Below, one piece after another: positions 17,681 through 27,680 of a stretch of DNA of 64,000 nucleotides (positions within the stretch are counted from its first letter, which is position 1; each line of letters begins with the position of its first letter). The translations under genes were made by a program, and so were the position numbers. The notes under the pieces are model-generated. The model was not told the DNA's origin. It made no database searches and worked only from the letters and a program-made list of their open reading frames with translations. Source of the DNA: Herbaspirillum robiniae (GTDB lineage: Bacteria; Pseudomonadota; Gammaproteobacteria; Burkholderiales; Burkholderiaceae_D). Location of the stretch: contig NZ_NJGU01000015.1 in NCBI RefSeq assembly GCF_002213415.1, positions 1 through 64,000 of the forward strand, read 5' to 3'.

Positions 17681-18508
17681 TTATTCGACCCGCACCCGCG
17701 CCGGCCCCACGGCCTTGCCGGTGGCGTCCAGCAGCACCGCCTCGCCGGGGTCGAACGGCACGTCGACGCTGTAGTCCTCGCCGTTGAAGCGGTAGCCGAT
17801 GCGGTACAGCGAGTCCTCGTGGGAGGTCAGCAGTTGCGGGCCGCAGGTGTTGTCGCGCACGAAGACTTCGGCGGCGATGTCGCCGTCCGGATCGGACGGC
17901 GGGGCGGGCGGTACGGCCGGCGGGAAGACCGCGTCCCACAGGGCCTTGCCGACCAGCGCGCCGGCCATGGCGCCGGGCAGGGTCTTCTTGTAGCGGTCGT
18001 GCTTGCCCAGCTTGTCGGCGATGCCGCCGCCGATCATGGCGCCGGCTACGCCGCCGGGGCCGACGAAATAGCCGCCCAGGCCGCTGCCGGCCACCACCGG
18101 CAGCATCCATTTGCGGGCGACGGCGTCCGAGGCCAGGCGCTTCAACAGCCAGCCGCCGGCCACGCCGCCCATGGCGGCGCCCACCAGCGGCATCAGGTTG
18201 CGGGTGAAGAAGGGTTTGGCGTTGTCCTCGCGGATGGCGAGGTCGCGCTGCGAGATCAGGGTGTCCCAGCACTGCTCGCCGACGCTGCGGTCGCGGTTCT
18301 GGGAGGCGTAGACGTAGAGCACCGGCGCCACCGTGGTCTTTTCGGCCGGCGGCTGGATCTGGTCGAAGTCGGGCAGTTTCAGCGGCCCGGCCTGGGCCAG
18401 CGCCGCGGCCAATAGCAGCACGGCGCCCAGCGCGGCACGGGTCTGGCCCGGTCGGCGCAGCTCGGCGGCAGGTTGGCGGCGGCAGGCGGTCATGGTGGAC
18501 GCAGGCAT
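17681..18508 (-). CDS. Secreted glycine-zipper protein inside the T6SS cluster
   Basis: The 275-residue product has a signal peptide (hydrophobic core about residues 25-40, likely cut after AQA at 40). A Gly/Ala-rich region at about 105-191 follows, with repeated GxxxG spacing (VGAAMGGVAGG, GSGLGGYFVG, GAMIGGGIADKLG, GAMAGALVGKAL), the pattern of glycine-zipper domains that pack helices in or against the outer membrane. A Pro-rich linker (about 194-206) leads to a small beta domain. It is the only minus-strand gene in the T6SS block and sits between the VgrG island and tssJ. A T6SS role, such as an envelope accessory protein, is only suggested by location. Confidence 0.75.
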   Translation of the reverse strand: MPASTMTACRRQPAAELRRPGQTRAALGAVLLLAAALAQAGPLKLPDFDQIQPPAEKTTVAPVLYVYASQNRDRSVGEQCWDTLISQRDLAIREDNAKPFFTRNLMPLVGAAMGGVAGGWLLKRLASDAVARKWMLPVVAGSGLGGYFVGPGGVAGAMIGGGIADKLGKHDRYKKTLPGAMAGALVGKALWDAVFPPAVPPAPPSDPDGDIAAEVFVRDNTCGPQLLTSHEDSLYRIGYRFNGEDYSVDVPFDPGEAVLLDATGKAVGPARVRVE

Positions 18509-18759
18509 GGTTGGCGCCTTCGGGCGCGGCGGGAACGCGGGAAACCTCTACCGGGATGCTAACGCCATCCCGTACGGATTTGAAGATATTTGATGTGTTG
18601 ACCGAATTACATCTGACATAGAGCCGTAAATCTGCGTGTAATTGCTGGTTTAATTGGTGATTCTTGTAAGAAAATTGCAGCATAGGCGGATTCCGTCCCG
18701 TGCCTGGCGCGGCCGGCGGGGTCCCACAGCAGCGGCGCCGGGCGCCATGAAAAAAAGGT

Positions 18760-19527
18760 TTGGCATTGCAATCCGAACGTACACGACAGGGAGACCGCAC
18801 AGGGGGCGCCGGGCGCCGCGACCGCCTGCCCGGCTGGATGGCCTGGGCCGCCGTGGCGCTGGCCGTGGCCATGGGCGCCGGCTGCGCCGCGGCCAATTCG
18901 GCCATGGGCGGCAACAGCCGCAAGGACGCGCTGGCCGAGGTGGCCTGGGAGTTCGCCAAGGACGGCGTGATGCTGGAGGTGGCGGCCGAGCCCAACCTGA
19001 ACCGCTACGGCAACGAGCCGCACACTCTGCTGGTGGGGGTGTACCAGATGGAGGATTCGGCGGCCTTCTACAAGATGATCGCCGATCCGGCCGCGCTCTC
19101 CCGGAGCCTGGCCGTCAACAAGGGCAATGAAGGTTTCGTGCAGTTCACGCGCTATGTGGTCGAGCCGGGCCAGCATTCCATCCTGGTGCTGGACCGCGCG
19201 CAGAAGGCCAAATTCATCGGCGTGGTGGCCGGCTACTACCAGATGAGCGGGCCGACCTCGGCGCGGCTGTTCGAGATCCCGCTGACGGTGTCCAGCGAGG
19301 GCATGGTGTCCAAGACCTGGAAGGCGGCGCCGGCGCAACTGGCGGCGCGCCTGAATTTCGGCGCCGACGCCATCGTCAACGCCGAACGCCTGAACTACGA
19401 CCCGAGCGAGAAGAAGATGCAGCAAGCCGTCCCGCTGGACGGCGGCGGCAAGGAAATCAAGCTGACCGCCGACAACATCCAGGGCGCCGTGCAGGCGTAC
19501 CAGGGCCTGAAAAAGATTGGGGATTGA
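18760..19527 (+). CDS. tssJ: TssJ, T6SS outer-membrane lipoprotein
   Basis: The product, about 255 residues, is a TssJ-like lipoprotein. It has a hydrophobic helix (about residues 28-41) ending in a lipobox MGAGC with the lipidated Cys at about 42, then a beta-sandwich domain with PNLNRYGNEPHTLLVGVYQM and the FYKMIADP segment. TssJ anchors TssM to the outer membrane. The start is uncertain. The TTG at 18760 gives an unusually long Arg-rich leader, while the first ATG at 18838 would leave a signal peptide without a basic n-region. The tssJ-tssK-tssL-tssM order that follows confirms identity. Confidence 0.88.
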   Translation: MALQSERTRQGDRTGGAGRRDRLPGWMAWAAVALAVAMGAGCAAANSAMGGNSRKDALAEVAWEFAKDGVMLEVAAEPNLNRYGNEPHTLLVGVYQMEDSAAFYKMIADPAALSRSLAVNKGNEGFVQFTRYVVEPGQHSILVLDRAQKAKFIGVVAGYYQMSGPTSARLFEIPLTVSSEGMVSKTWKAAPAQLAARLNFGADAIVNAERLNYDPSEKKMQQAVPLDGGGKEIKLTADNIQGAVQAYQGLKKIGD

Positions 19528-19534
19528 CGCCGCG

Positions 19535-20923
19535 ATGGAAGACAAGAAAGCGATCTACTGGCACCAGGGCATGTTCATGCAGCCCCAGCATTTCCAGATG
19601 GCGGACCTGCACGGCCAGTTCAGGAACAAGCCGCTGATGGAGTCCGGCCTGCCGCATTTCTGGGGCGTGGGCGAACTGGAGCTGTCGGCCTCGGCCGCGG
19701 CCAACCGCAGCATCGAGATCGAGCGCGCCCAGCTGCTCTTTCCCGACCGCAGCTACATCGAATATCCCGGCAATGCCGCCATCGCCCCGCGCTCCTTCGA
19801 CAGCGCCTGGGTCGAGGGCGACAAGCCCTTCACCGTCTATCTCGGCATCCGCAAGCTGAGCGCCCAGGAGAAGAACGCCACCCTGGCCGACTCGCTGGCC
19901 GATGCCGCCGCGGCGCCGACCCGCTTCGCCTCGCTGGGCAATCCGCCGGAGGTGCCTGACCTGTACTCGGACGGACCGCCGTCCCAGGTGCGCACGCTGC
20001 TGCATGTGGTCAAGGTGTTCTTCGAGACCGAGCTGGAGAACCTGGGCGACTACGACCTGATCCCGATCGCGCGCCTGGTGCGCGACGGCGACGCCATCAA
20101 GCTGGCCGACAACTTCATCCCGCCGTGCTACACCCTGGGCGGCTCGGACGTGCTGATGCGCACCATCCGCGACATCCGCGACGAGCTCTCCGGCCGCACG
20201 CGCCAGCTGCAGGAGTACAAGAGCCCGCGCGAGATGCAAAAGGCCGAGTTCGACGCCAGCTACATGGTGTTCCTGCTGGCGCTGCGCTCGTTGAACCGCG
20301 CCAGCCCTTACCTGTTCCACCTGACCGAAACGCGCCAGGTGCACCCGTGGATGGCTTATGGCGCGCTGCGCCAGCTGATCGGCGAGCTGAGCTCGTTCTC
20401 GGAGCGCTTCAACATGCTGGGCGAGGCCGCCGACGGCACCCCGGGCCTGCCGCCCTACGACCATACCGAACTCAACAAATGCTTCTCGCGCGCGCACGCG
20501 CTCATCAGCAGCCTGTTGAACGAAATCACGGTCGGCCCGGAGTTCCTGGCCATCCTCGAATACCGCGACGGCCTCTACGCCGGCGAGCTGCCGCATACCT
20601 TCTTCGACCGCCGCAACCGCTTCTACCTGGTGGTGCGCACCGAGCAGGATGCCAAATGGGTGACCGACTCGCTGCAGCACGACGCGCGCCTGGCCACGCC
20701 CGAGGATATCTCCGGGCTGGTGGCGCACGCGCTGCCGGGGCTGGAGCTGATCCACATGCCGGTGGCGCCGCAGGGGCTGCCGCGGCGCGCCTATTCCTAC
20801 TATTTCCGCATCGAGCAGGTCAGCCAGTTGTGGGATTCGGTCGAGCGCCAGGGCGGCATCGCGCTGCAATGGCTGGACGCGCCGGAAGACATGAAGGCTG
20901 AAATCGTGGTGCTGAGGCGATGA
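19535..20923 (+). CDS. tssK: TssK, T6SS baseplate to membrane-complex connector
   Basis: The 462-residue product begins MEDKKAIYWHQGMFMQPQHFQ, the diagnostic TssK (VasE/ImpJ) N-terminus. Trimeric TssK links the baseplate wedges to TssL and TssM and resembles phage receptor-binding proteins. Further family segments are PFTVYLGIRKL, LLHVVKVFFETELENLGDYDLIPIARL and the C-terminal PRRAYSYYFRIEQVSQLWDSV. The ATG at 19535 is chosen over a TTG six codons earlier because it gives the conserved N-terminus. It starts 8 bp after tssJ and overlaps tssL by four bases (ATGA), indicating coupled translation. Confidence 0.96.
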   Translation: MEDKKAIYWHQGMFMQPQHFQMADLHGQFRNKPLMESGLPHFWGVGELELSASAAANRSIEIERAQLLFPDRSYIEYPGNAAIAPRSFDSAWVEGDKPFTVYLGIRKLSAQEKNATLADSLADAAAAPTRFASLGNPPEVPDLYSDGPPSQVRTLLHVVKVFFETELENLGDYDLIPIARLVRDGDAIKLADNFIPPCYTLGGSDVLMRTIRDIRDELSGRTRQLQEYKSPREMQKAEFDASYMVFLLALRSLNRASPYLFHLTETRQVHPWMAYGALRQLIGELSSFSERFNMLGEAADGTPGLPPYDHTELNKCFSRAHALISSLLNEITVGPEFLAILEYRDGLYAGELPHTFFDRRNRFYLVVRTEQDAKWVTDSLQHDARLATPEDISGLVAHALPGLELIHMPVAPQGLPRRAYSYYFRIEQVSQLWDSVERQGGIALQWLDAPEDMKAEIVVLRR

Positions 20924-21612
20924 TGAGACTGGTCGACTGCTTCATCCCCCTGCTGGCGCAGATCCGCCAGTTCCAGCGCCAGCCGGGCGGCGACCCGGTG
21001 GCGTTGTCGGCGCAGCTGGACGCCGCCATCGGCGTCGCGCGCCGCGCCGGCCACGACGCCGGTTACGCCGATGCCGACATCGAGGAAGCCCTGTTCTCGG
21101 TGGTGGCGCTGGCCGACGAGAGCATCATCGCGGCTGACTGGCTGGGGCGCGGCGAGTGGCAGCGCCGCCTGCTGCAGCGCCGCTACTTTGGCGTGACCAA
21201 CGCCGGCGTGGCGTTCTACACGCGACTGGAGGCGCTGGGCGCGGCGCAACTGGCGGTGCGCGAAGTGTATTTCCTGTGCCTGGGCCTGGGGTTTGCCGGG
21301 CGCTACGGTTACGACCGCAACCAGAAGGCGCTCACCGACATCAAGCGCGCCAACATGGAGCTGCTGCTGCAGGGCAAAGACGGCCTGCCCGGCGAGGCCG
21401 GCAAGCTGCTGTTCCCGGACGGCTACGGCGCCGCGCTGCAGCCTGAGGCGGCCGAGAAGAAGCCGGTGCGCAGCCGGCGTCGCTGGAAGCTGTCCTCCTT
21501 CTCCTTCAACGCCATGATCATCCCGCTGGTCGTGTTGCTGGTGCTGTATGGCATCTACCACGTCATCATCTGGCAGCTGGTCGACGCCATCCTGCCGCAG
21601 ATAAGCATATGA
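20920..21612 (+). CDS. tssL: TssL, T6SS inner-membrane anchor (DotU-like)
   Basis: The 230-residue product is a short TssL. A cytoplasmic helical hook domain (about residues 1-180) with the family signature EVYFLCLGLGFAGRYG is followed by a basic stretch (KKPVRSRRRWKL) and one C-terminal membrane helix (about 199-220). There is no peptidoglycan-binding OmpA-like extension, so wall anchoring would have to come from another protein. TssL binds TssM and TssK at the inner membrane. The gene overlaps tssK and tssM by four bases each, a tightly coupled block. Confidence 0.94.
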   Translation: MMRLVDCFIPLLAQIRQFQRQPGGDPVALSAQLDAAIGVARRAGHDAGYADADIEEALFSVVALADESIIAADWLGRGEWQRRLLQRRYFGVTNAGVAFYTRLEALGAAQLAVREVYFLCLGLGFAGRYGYDRNQKALTDIKRANMELLLQGKDGLPGEAGKLLFPDGYGAALQPEAAEKKPVRSRRRWKLSSFSFNAMIIPLVVLLVLYGIYHVIIWQLVDAILPQISI

Positions 21613-24600
21613 AGACATTAGGCAAGATCTTGTTGTGGCTGGTGCTGCTGGCCCTCCTCGGGCTGGCGTGCTGGGGCGCGGCGCTGTACATGGAATGGCC
21701 GTTGTGGGTGGCGCTGGCGATCTTCTGCGGCGTCATCGGCTGTTATTTCCTAGTGAAGTTCCTGCGCCGCGTGTTCATCGTCATGCGCTCGCGCAGCAAG
21801 CTGGCCCAGCAGGACGTGGCCGCGCGCAGCTCGGTGGCGCAGGCCGCCACGCCCGAGGCGCTGCTGCGCCGCAAGTGGAAGGACGCCATCGCCACGCTGA
21901 AGAATTCCAGCCTGCGCCGGCGCGGCAATCCGCTGTACGTGCTGCCCTGGTACATGGTGGTGGGCAAGTCCGGCACCGGCAAGACCACGGCGCTGACGCG
22001 CGCGCGCCTGTCCTCGCCGATCCAGAAGGTGAGCCAGAGCCGCCCGGTGGAGCAGACCCAGAACTACGACTGGTGGTACTTCGACCAGGCGGTGGTGATC
22101 GACAGCGCCGGCCGCTACGTCGACGCCCAGGACATCGACGCCGACCGCAGCGAGTGGGAGCTGGGCCTGGACCTGCTGGCGCGCTATCGTCCCAAGGACG
22201 GCATCGACGGCCTGGTGCTGGCCATCGGCGCCGAGCGCCTGGCGCAGGTCTCCAAGGACGAATTGATCGAAGAAGGGCGGGTGGTGCGTGCGCGCATCGA
22301 GCAGCTGATCCAGATGTTCGGCAAGCGCTTCCCGATCTACGTGCTGGTGACCAAGTGCGACCAGCTCTACGGCATGGAAGAGTGGGCCGGCAAGTTGCCC
22401 GAGAACGCGCTGGAACAGGCCATGGGCTATCTCTCCGAAGAGATCCATGGCGAGCGCAGCGAGGCGCAGTTCCTGGACGGCGCCTTCGCCAGCATCGGCG
22501 CGCGCCTGCAGCAGCTGCGCGTGGCGCTGGTGGCGCGCTCGGCGGCCGCCGCCGGCGATGCGGTGCAGCCCGAGCTGCTGTTGTTCCCCAACGAACTGCA
22601 GAACCTGCGGCCCAAGCTGGAGATGTTCCTGCACGCCTGCCTGGCCGACAATCCCTACCTCGAGCGTCCCTTCCTGCGTGGCCTGTTCTTCTCCAGCGGG
22701 CTGCAGGAGGGCGGCGCGGTGTCGTCGGTGCTGGGCAGCATCCTGCCGCCGGTGCCGCCGCATCCCAATGCCAACGCCGGCCTGTTCCTGCACGACTTCT
22801 TCGGCCGCATCCTGCCGCAGGACCGGTTCGTGTCGCGGCCGGCCGAGCTGGTCAACCGCTGGCGCCAGGTCACGCAGAACATCGGCGTGATGGCCTGGAT
22901 CCTGATCGCGGTGGCCATCGGCATCATGATCACGGTGTCCTTCGTCTCCAACATGGAGACGGTATCGCTGGTGCGCGAGAAACGGCCGTTCGACGCGCAT
23001 TTCACCGGCAACATCGAACAGGACATCCCGGAATTGCAGAAGGTGAGCGACGCGGTGCAGCTGGTGGAGCGGCGCAACGAAAACTGGAAGACCGAGTGGA
23101 TGGTGATCGCCACCAACATCGACGACCTGGAAGACAAGCTCAAGCGCAACTACGTCAGCAACTTCCGCAAGTACATCCTGCCCATCACCACGCAGAACTA
23201 CCGCGACGATTTTGAGCGCGTGCAGACCAGCGATCCGGACAAGGAATTGCCGCGCCTGATCCGCAACCTGGTGCGCTACACCAACCTGGTGCAGGCGCGC
23301 GTGCGCGGCGCCGACCGCGAAGGCCTGAAGCAGCTGCCGCAGCTGGCGCACATCGTGCGCTACACCCCGCAGCAGTACCAGCAGTTGAATGAGCTGCGCC
23401 TGTCGCACCTGGCCTGGACGCCGCTGACCGATCCCTACCTCACCGACCGCCTGCGCCAGGACCAGGCCACCATCGACCGCGTGGCCTATGCCGATGCGCA
23501 GATGAGCTGGCTGGCCGGCCTGGTGCGCGACAACGGCCCGGGCGCCGCGCCGGTGACCGCGGCCGACTTCTGGAGCGGCAGCCTGGGCGGCGACGCCGCG
23601 GCCCAGCAAGGCGCCAACATGGTGCCGGCCGCGTTCACCCGCGCCGGCAAGAAGGAGATCGACGAATTCCTGACCGAGATGGAAAAGGCGGTCGAGGACG
23701 GTCCCAAGTTCCTGATCCATCGCGCCGCCTTCGAGAACTGGTATCGCGACCAGCGCATCCTCACCTGGCAGCGCTTCGTCGCCAATTTCGGCGGCGCCGA
23801 GCGCGCATTGAAGGGCGAGAGCGAGTGGCGCGCCGCGCTGGGCGGCATCACCGGATCGCAAAGCCATTACTACCGCGTGATCGATCGCCTCAACGACGAG
23901 TTCCAGGATTACGACGCCAAGGACCTGCCCGGCTGGCTGCTGCTGGCGCGCGAGTTCAAACAGCTGCGCGGGCAGGTGGTGCGCGCGGGGCTGGCCAGCC
24001 AGACCGTGGGCCGCGCCGTGCAGATGGTGGACTCCATCAACGCCGTGGGCGGCCAGGCGGTGCGCGAAACGCTGGGCGGCGCACCCGGCTCGGGCGGGCA
24101 GATCCTGCGCAACAACATGTCGGCGGTCGATACCCTGGCCAAGTACCAGGACGAGATCGGCAAGCTGGCCGCCGACGCCGTGGTCGGTTCCGGCAAGGCT
24201 TACCAGCTGGCGGCGGACTTCCACCAGTTCGGCGTGGACCCGGCGGTGAAGTCGTCCGGCGCCCACGTGGCCACCGGCGCGCTGGTGCAGCTGCGGCAGC
24301 TGATGGGCCACCGCGAGGCGGCCGACGACGGGGTGTGGAAGCTGATCGAGGGCCCGCTCAACTTCACGCTGACCTACATCGAACAGCAGGCCTCGTGCGA
24401 GCTGCAGAAGGACTGGCAGTCCAAGGTGCACTGGCCGCTGCAGACCGCGCCCGACAAGGCCGCCATGCTGGACCAGCTGTACGGCGCCAAGGGCTCGGTA
24501 TGGGCCTTCGTGGATGGCATCGCCAAGCCCTTCCTGGAACGCGACGCGCGCCGCTTCCGCATCGTCGAGACGCTGGGCTACAGCGTGCCGTTCACCGACG

Positions 24601-25538
24601 CCTTCCTGCCGACCCTGAACGCGGCGGTCGACAAGCGCGTGGCGCAGCTGGTCACCCAGCAGCGCCAGGAAGCCGACAAGGCCGCCGAGCAGCTGCAGAC
24701 CCAGCAAGACCAGCTGCAGGCGCAGCAGGACCAGGCCCAGATCGAGCGCACCCAGGCCGAGATCAAGCAGAAGACCGACGCGCTCAAGGCCCAGGCCATG
24801 CAGCTGTCGATCACGGCCCAGCCCACCGGCGTCAATGGCGGCGCGCTGTCCAAGCCGTTCGAGACCATCCTCTCGGTGCAGTGCGCGGCCGGCGCGCAAC
24901 TGCTGGACAACTACAACTTCCCGGTCAGCGTCGCCTTCCCGTGGGCCTTCGGCCAGTGCGGCGAGGTCAGCCTGCAGATCAAGATCGACACCCTGGTGCT
25001 GACCAAGAAGTATCCGGGCGCCATGGGCGTGCCGAACTTCCTGCGCGACTTCCGCGGCGGCGTGCGCCAGTTCGCCGTCGACGAGTTCCCGGCGGCGAAG
25101 GAGGGGCTGGATGCCCTGAACGTCAAGCAGATCACGGTGCGCTACAACTTCGAGGGCCAGGACGCCATCGTCAGGACCGCGCAGCAGCTGGAGGCCTACG
25201 ACAAGCTGGACAAGGAAGCCGTGCAGGAGAAGCAGAAGCTGCAGGACGAACAGTTCAAGCGCTCGCAGGAAAACATCCAGGCCAAGCTGGCGGCGCAGAC
25301 GCCGCGCGTGGGCGGCCTGCGGATCGAGCCGTCCAACGAGGTGTTCTTGCCGCCGCAGATCGGCGCCTGCTGGGACCGCAACGCGGTGAAGGACCGTTCG
25401 CAGAACATGCAGTCCATCATCAACGAGCTGGTCAACAACCAGGTCTCCTTCGATGCCGTGAGCGCCGGTGCGGCCGCGAGCAAACCGGCGGCGGCCGCCC
25501 CGGCGGGCGCGGCTGCGGCGCCGGGCCGCAAGCCATGA
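21609..25538 (+). CDS. tssM: TssM (IcmF), T6SS inner-membrane channel protein
   Basis: The 1309-residue product is a full-length TssM. Two membrane helices lie near the N-terminus (about residues 5-50). A cytoplasmic NTPase-like domain follows with an intact Walker A, GKSGTGKTT, starting at about residue 119, then a third helix at about residue 427. A long periplasmic part ends in the TssJ-binding region. A Gln-rich coiled coil occupies about residues 1025-1065, close to where the periplasmic domain meets the beta-rich C-terminal domain. An intact Walker A is kept in only some TssM proteins, so ATP or GTP binding is possible here. The C-terminus ends in an Ala-rich tail. Confidence 0.96.
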   Translation: MKTLGKILLWLVLLALLGLACWGAALYMEWPLWVALAIFCGVIGCYFLVKFLRRVFIVMRSRSKLAQQDVAARSSVAQAATPEALLRRKWKDAIATLKNSSLRRRGNPLYVLPWYMVVGKSGTGKTTALTRARLSSPIQKVSQSRPVEQTQNYDWWYFDQAVVIDSAGRYVDAQDIDADRSEWELGLDLLARYRPKDGIDGLVLAIGAERLAQVSKDELIEEGRVVRARIEQLIQMFGKRFPIYVLVTKCDQLYGMEEWAGKLPENALEQAMGYLSEEIHGERSEAQFLDGAFASIGARLQQLRVALVARSAAAAGDAVQPELLLFPNELQNLRPKLEMFLHACLADNPYLERPFLRGLFFSSGLQEGGAVSSVLGSILPPVPPHPNANAGLFLHDFFGRILPQDRFVSRPAELVNRWRQVTQNIGVMAWILIAVAIGIMITVSFVSNMETVSLVREKRPFDAHFTGNIEQDIPELQKVSDAVQLVERRNENWKTEWMVIATNIDDLEDKLKRNYVSNFRKYILPITTQNYRDDFERVQTSDPDKELPRLIRNLVRYTNLVQARVRGADREGLKQLPQLAHIVRYTPQQYQQLNELRLSHLAWTPLTDPYLTDRLRQDQATIDRVAYADAQMSWLAGLVRDNGPGAAPVTAADFWSGSLGGDAAAQQGANMVPAAFTRAGKKEIDEFLTEMEKAVEDGPKFLIHRAAFENWYRDQRILTWQRFVANFGGAERALKGESEWRAALGGITGSQSHYYRVIDRLNDEFQDYDAKDLPGWLLLAREFKQLRGQVVRAGLASQTVGRAVQMVDSINAVGGQAVRETLGGAPGSGGQILRNNMSAVDTLAKYQDEIGKLAADAVVGSGKAYQLAADFHQFGVDPAVKSSGAHVATGALVQLRQLMGHREAADDGVWKLIEGPLNFTLTYIEQQASCELQKDWQSKVHWPLQTAPDKAAMLDQLYGAKGSVWAFVDGIAKPFLERDARRFRIVETLGYSVPFTDAFLPTLNAAVDKRVAQLVTQQRQEADKAAEQLQTQQDQLQAQQDQAQIERTQAEIKQKTDALKAQAMQLSITAQPTGVNGGALSKPFETILSVQCAAGAQLLDNYNFPVSVAFPWAFGQCGEVSLQIKIDTLVLTKKYPGAMGVPNFLRDFRGGVRQFAVDEFPAAKEGLDALNVKQITVRYNFEGQDAIVRTAQQLEAYDKLDKEAVQEKQKLQDEQFKRSQENIQAKLAAQTPRVGGLRIEPSNEVFLPPQIGACWDRNAVKDRSQNMQSIINELVNNQVSFDAVSAGAAASKPAAAAPAGAAAAPGRKP

Positions 25539-25553
25539 TGCGGATGTCGCGCC

Positions 25554-27680
25554 ATGGCTGAGATCTCCGCGCCAGCGGCCGCGGGCACCGACTGGCCGCG
25601 CACCCTGGCCGCGGCCGTGGTGTGCGGCATCCTCTATTACCTGGTGGCCAGCCCGGCCGCCAACATCGCCCAGAGCACCACGCTGGCGGCCATCGCCTGG
25701 CCGGCGCCGACCTTCATGATCGCGCTGCTGTGGCACAAGCCTGCGCGCGAGTGGGCGCCGTCGCTGCTGGCAGTGTTCGTGGCGATGATGTTCGTGGGCG
25801 ACGAGGACTGGCTGCCGGTCGCCACCGACGCCGGGTTTGCGCTGCTCAACGTGGCCGAGATCGTCGCGTGCGTGCTGGTGGGCCGCCGCTTCGTGGCGCG
25901 CGACGGCCAGATCGACACGTTGCGCCGGCTCTCGCGTTTTCTGCTGTTGCTGCCGCTGGCGGTGATCCTGGTGGTCGCGGCCATCGGCGCCACGCTGGCG
26001 GCCTCGGCCATGCACGGCGACTGGTGGGCCGAGTGGCGCACGCTGATGGTGGGCAACGGCCTGGCGATCCTGGTGCTGGTGCCGGCCTTCCTGGCATGGG
26101 CGCGGCCGGCGCGGGTGCAAGCCGGCGGCGACCGGGTCGACCTGCCGTCGCTGCTGGGCGTGTTGACGGTGGTATGCGCGCTGCTGGCCAGCGTGACCTT
26201 CGATTTTTCGGAAGAAGTGCTGCGCGTGCTGCTGTCGCTGGCGCTGGCCGGCGCGGCGCTGTACGGCGGCATGCGCAGCGCGGCGCTGACCATGAGCGTG
26301 TCGGCCGTGCTGGCGGTGCTGCTCACGCTGTACGACCTCGGCCCTTATCGGCAGGACGGTCTGGACAGCACCTGGCGCCTGCAGATCGACCTGGCCGGCC
26401 TGGCGGTGCTGACCTTCTTCATCGCGGTGGCGGTGCGCGAGCGCCAGGCGCTGTCGGCGCGCATGGAGCAGATGCGCCGCTTCGAGTCGCTGGGCCTGAT
26501 GGCCGGCGGCATCGCGCATGACTTCAACAACGTTTTAGGCGCCGCCGGCGGTTATGCCGAGCTGGCGCACGAGCGCCTCGGCCCCGGTTCGGCGGCCGAG
26601 GCGCCGCTGCAGGAAGTGCTGTCGGCCGTCTCGCGCGGGCGCGAGCTGACCGAGCAGATCCTCTTGGCCGCGCGCCGCGGCGACCGCCAGCGCGCCGTGC
26701 TCGATCTGCGCGCGCCGGTGGCCGAGGCGGTGCGGCTGGCGATCCCCTTGTGCCGCGCGGGCGTGACCATCGAATTCACGCCGCCGGCGCAGCCGCTGCC
26801 GGTGCGCGCCCACCCCGGCCAGATGACGCGGGTGGCGCTGAACCTGGTGCGCAACGCCAGTCAGGCCGCGCGCGGCAAGGTGACGGTCAGCCTGCATGCC
26901 GGCCTGGCGCCGTCCGGCCCGCTGCTGGTGGGCGATGCGCCGCCCGAGCAGGCGATCTGGCTGGAAGTGGCCGACGACGGCACCGGCATCGCGCCGGAGC
27001 ACATGCCGCGCCTGTTCGATCCCTTCTTCACCACGCGCGGCGGACCCGGCGGCAAGGGTACCGGGCTGGGGCTGGCGATCGTGGCCGGCATCGCCACCGA
27101 ACACGACGGCGGCGTGGCCGTGTCCAGCAGCCCCGAAGGCACGCGCTTTTGCCTGTTGCTGCCGGCCGATGCGCAGGCGGCGGCGGAGTTCGTGCCGGCA
27201 GCCTCGCCGGTGATCGCTCAGGAACAACCTGTAGTGCAAGACGCGCTAGAGGCCGGAGAAGCAGAACAACCGGACGCGCCGCTGGGCAACGGCGAATGCG
27301 TGTTCGTGGTCGATGACGACCGTGCGCTGCGCGAGCTGTGCGAAGACCAGCTGGCGTCGCTGGGTTTCGAGCCGGTCGGGTTCGACGATCCGCAGGAGGC
27401 GCTGGCTGAGTTCGCCGTCGAACCGCTGGCGGTGGACCTGCTGGTGACCGACCTGGACATGCCGCAGATGCAGGGCGACGTCCTGATCGCGAAGGTGCGC
27501 GCGCTGCGCGCCGACATGCCCGCGCTGCTGTGCTCCGGCAACAGTCGCCTGGACGGCCTGGCGGCGGCGCTGGCGGTGCCGGCGCTGCCCAAGCCTTTCG
27601 ATCAGGCCGGCTTGCGGCGCGCTATCATAGCGGCGCTGCGGGGCAAGCAAAAAAGCAAAGACAGGGAAGAGGAAAGCTGA
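25554..27680 (+). CDS. Hybrid histidine kinase with MASE1-type sensor and receiver domain
   Basis: The 708-residue product has about eight hydrophobic segments in residues 15-300, arranged like a MASE1 sensory domain. A kinase core follows with the phosphorylated His in GGIAHDFNN (His at about 322, a CckA-like H-box), then a HATPase domain with GTGLGLAIV. A C-terminal receiver has the phospho-acceptor Asp near residue 633 in LVTDLDMP. It starts 15 bp after tssM, and its stop overlaps the start of the response regulator gene by one base. The placement inside the T6SS operon suggests it controls the system. The signal it senses is not visible. Confidence 0.9.
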   Translation: MAEISAPAAAGTDWPRTLAAAVVCGILYYLVASPAANIAQSTTLAAIAWPAPTFMIALLWHKPAREWAPSLLAVFVAMMFVGDEDWLPVATDAGFALLNVAEIVACVLVGRRFVARDGQIDTLRRLSRFLLLLPLAVILVVAAIGATLAASAMHGDWWAEWRTLMVGNGLAILVLVPAFLAWARPARVQAGGDRVDLPSLLGVLTVVCALLASVTFDFSEEVLRVLLSLALAGAALYGGMRSAALTMSVSAVLAVLLTLYDLGPYRQDGLDSTWRLQIDLAGLAVLTFFIAVAVRERQALSARMEQMRRFESLGLMAGGIAHDFNNVLGAAGGYAELAHERLGPGSAAEAPLQEVLSAVSRGRELTEQILLAARRGDRQRAVLDLRAPVAEAVRLAIPLCRAGVTIEFTPPAQPLPVRAHPGQMTRVALNLVRNASQAARGKVTVSLHAGLAPSGPLLVGDAPPEQAIWLEVADDGTGIAPEHMPRLFDPFFTTRGGPGGKGTGLGLAIVAGIATEHDGGVAVSSSPEGTRFCLLLPADAQAAAEFVPAASPVIAQEQPVVQDALEAGEAEQPDAPLGNGECVFVVDDDRALRELCEDQLASLGFEPVGFDDPQEALAEFAVEPLAVDLLVTDLDMPQMQGDVLIAKVRALRADMPALLCSGNSRLDGLAAALAVPALPKPFDQAGLRRAIIAALRGKQKSKDREEES

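Noticed and set aside
21750..26519. Very long minus-strand open frame of nearly 1600 codons opposite tssM and the kinase gene
   Set aside because: It is a high-GC shadow with a His/Gln/Arg-rich, family-free translation, and it spans two real genes.
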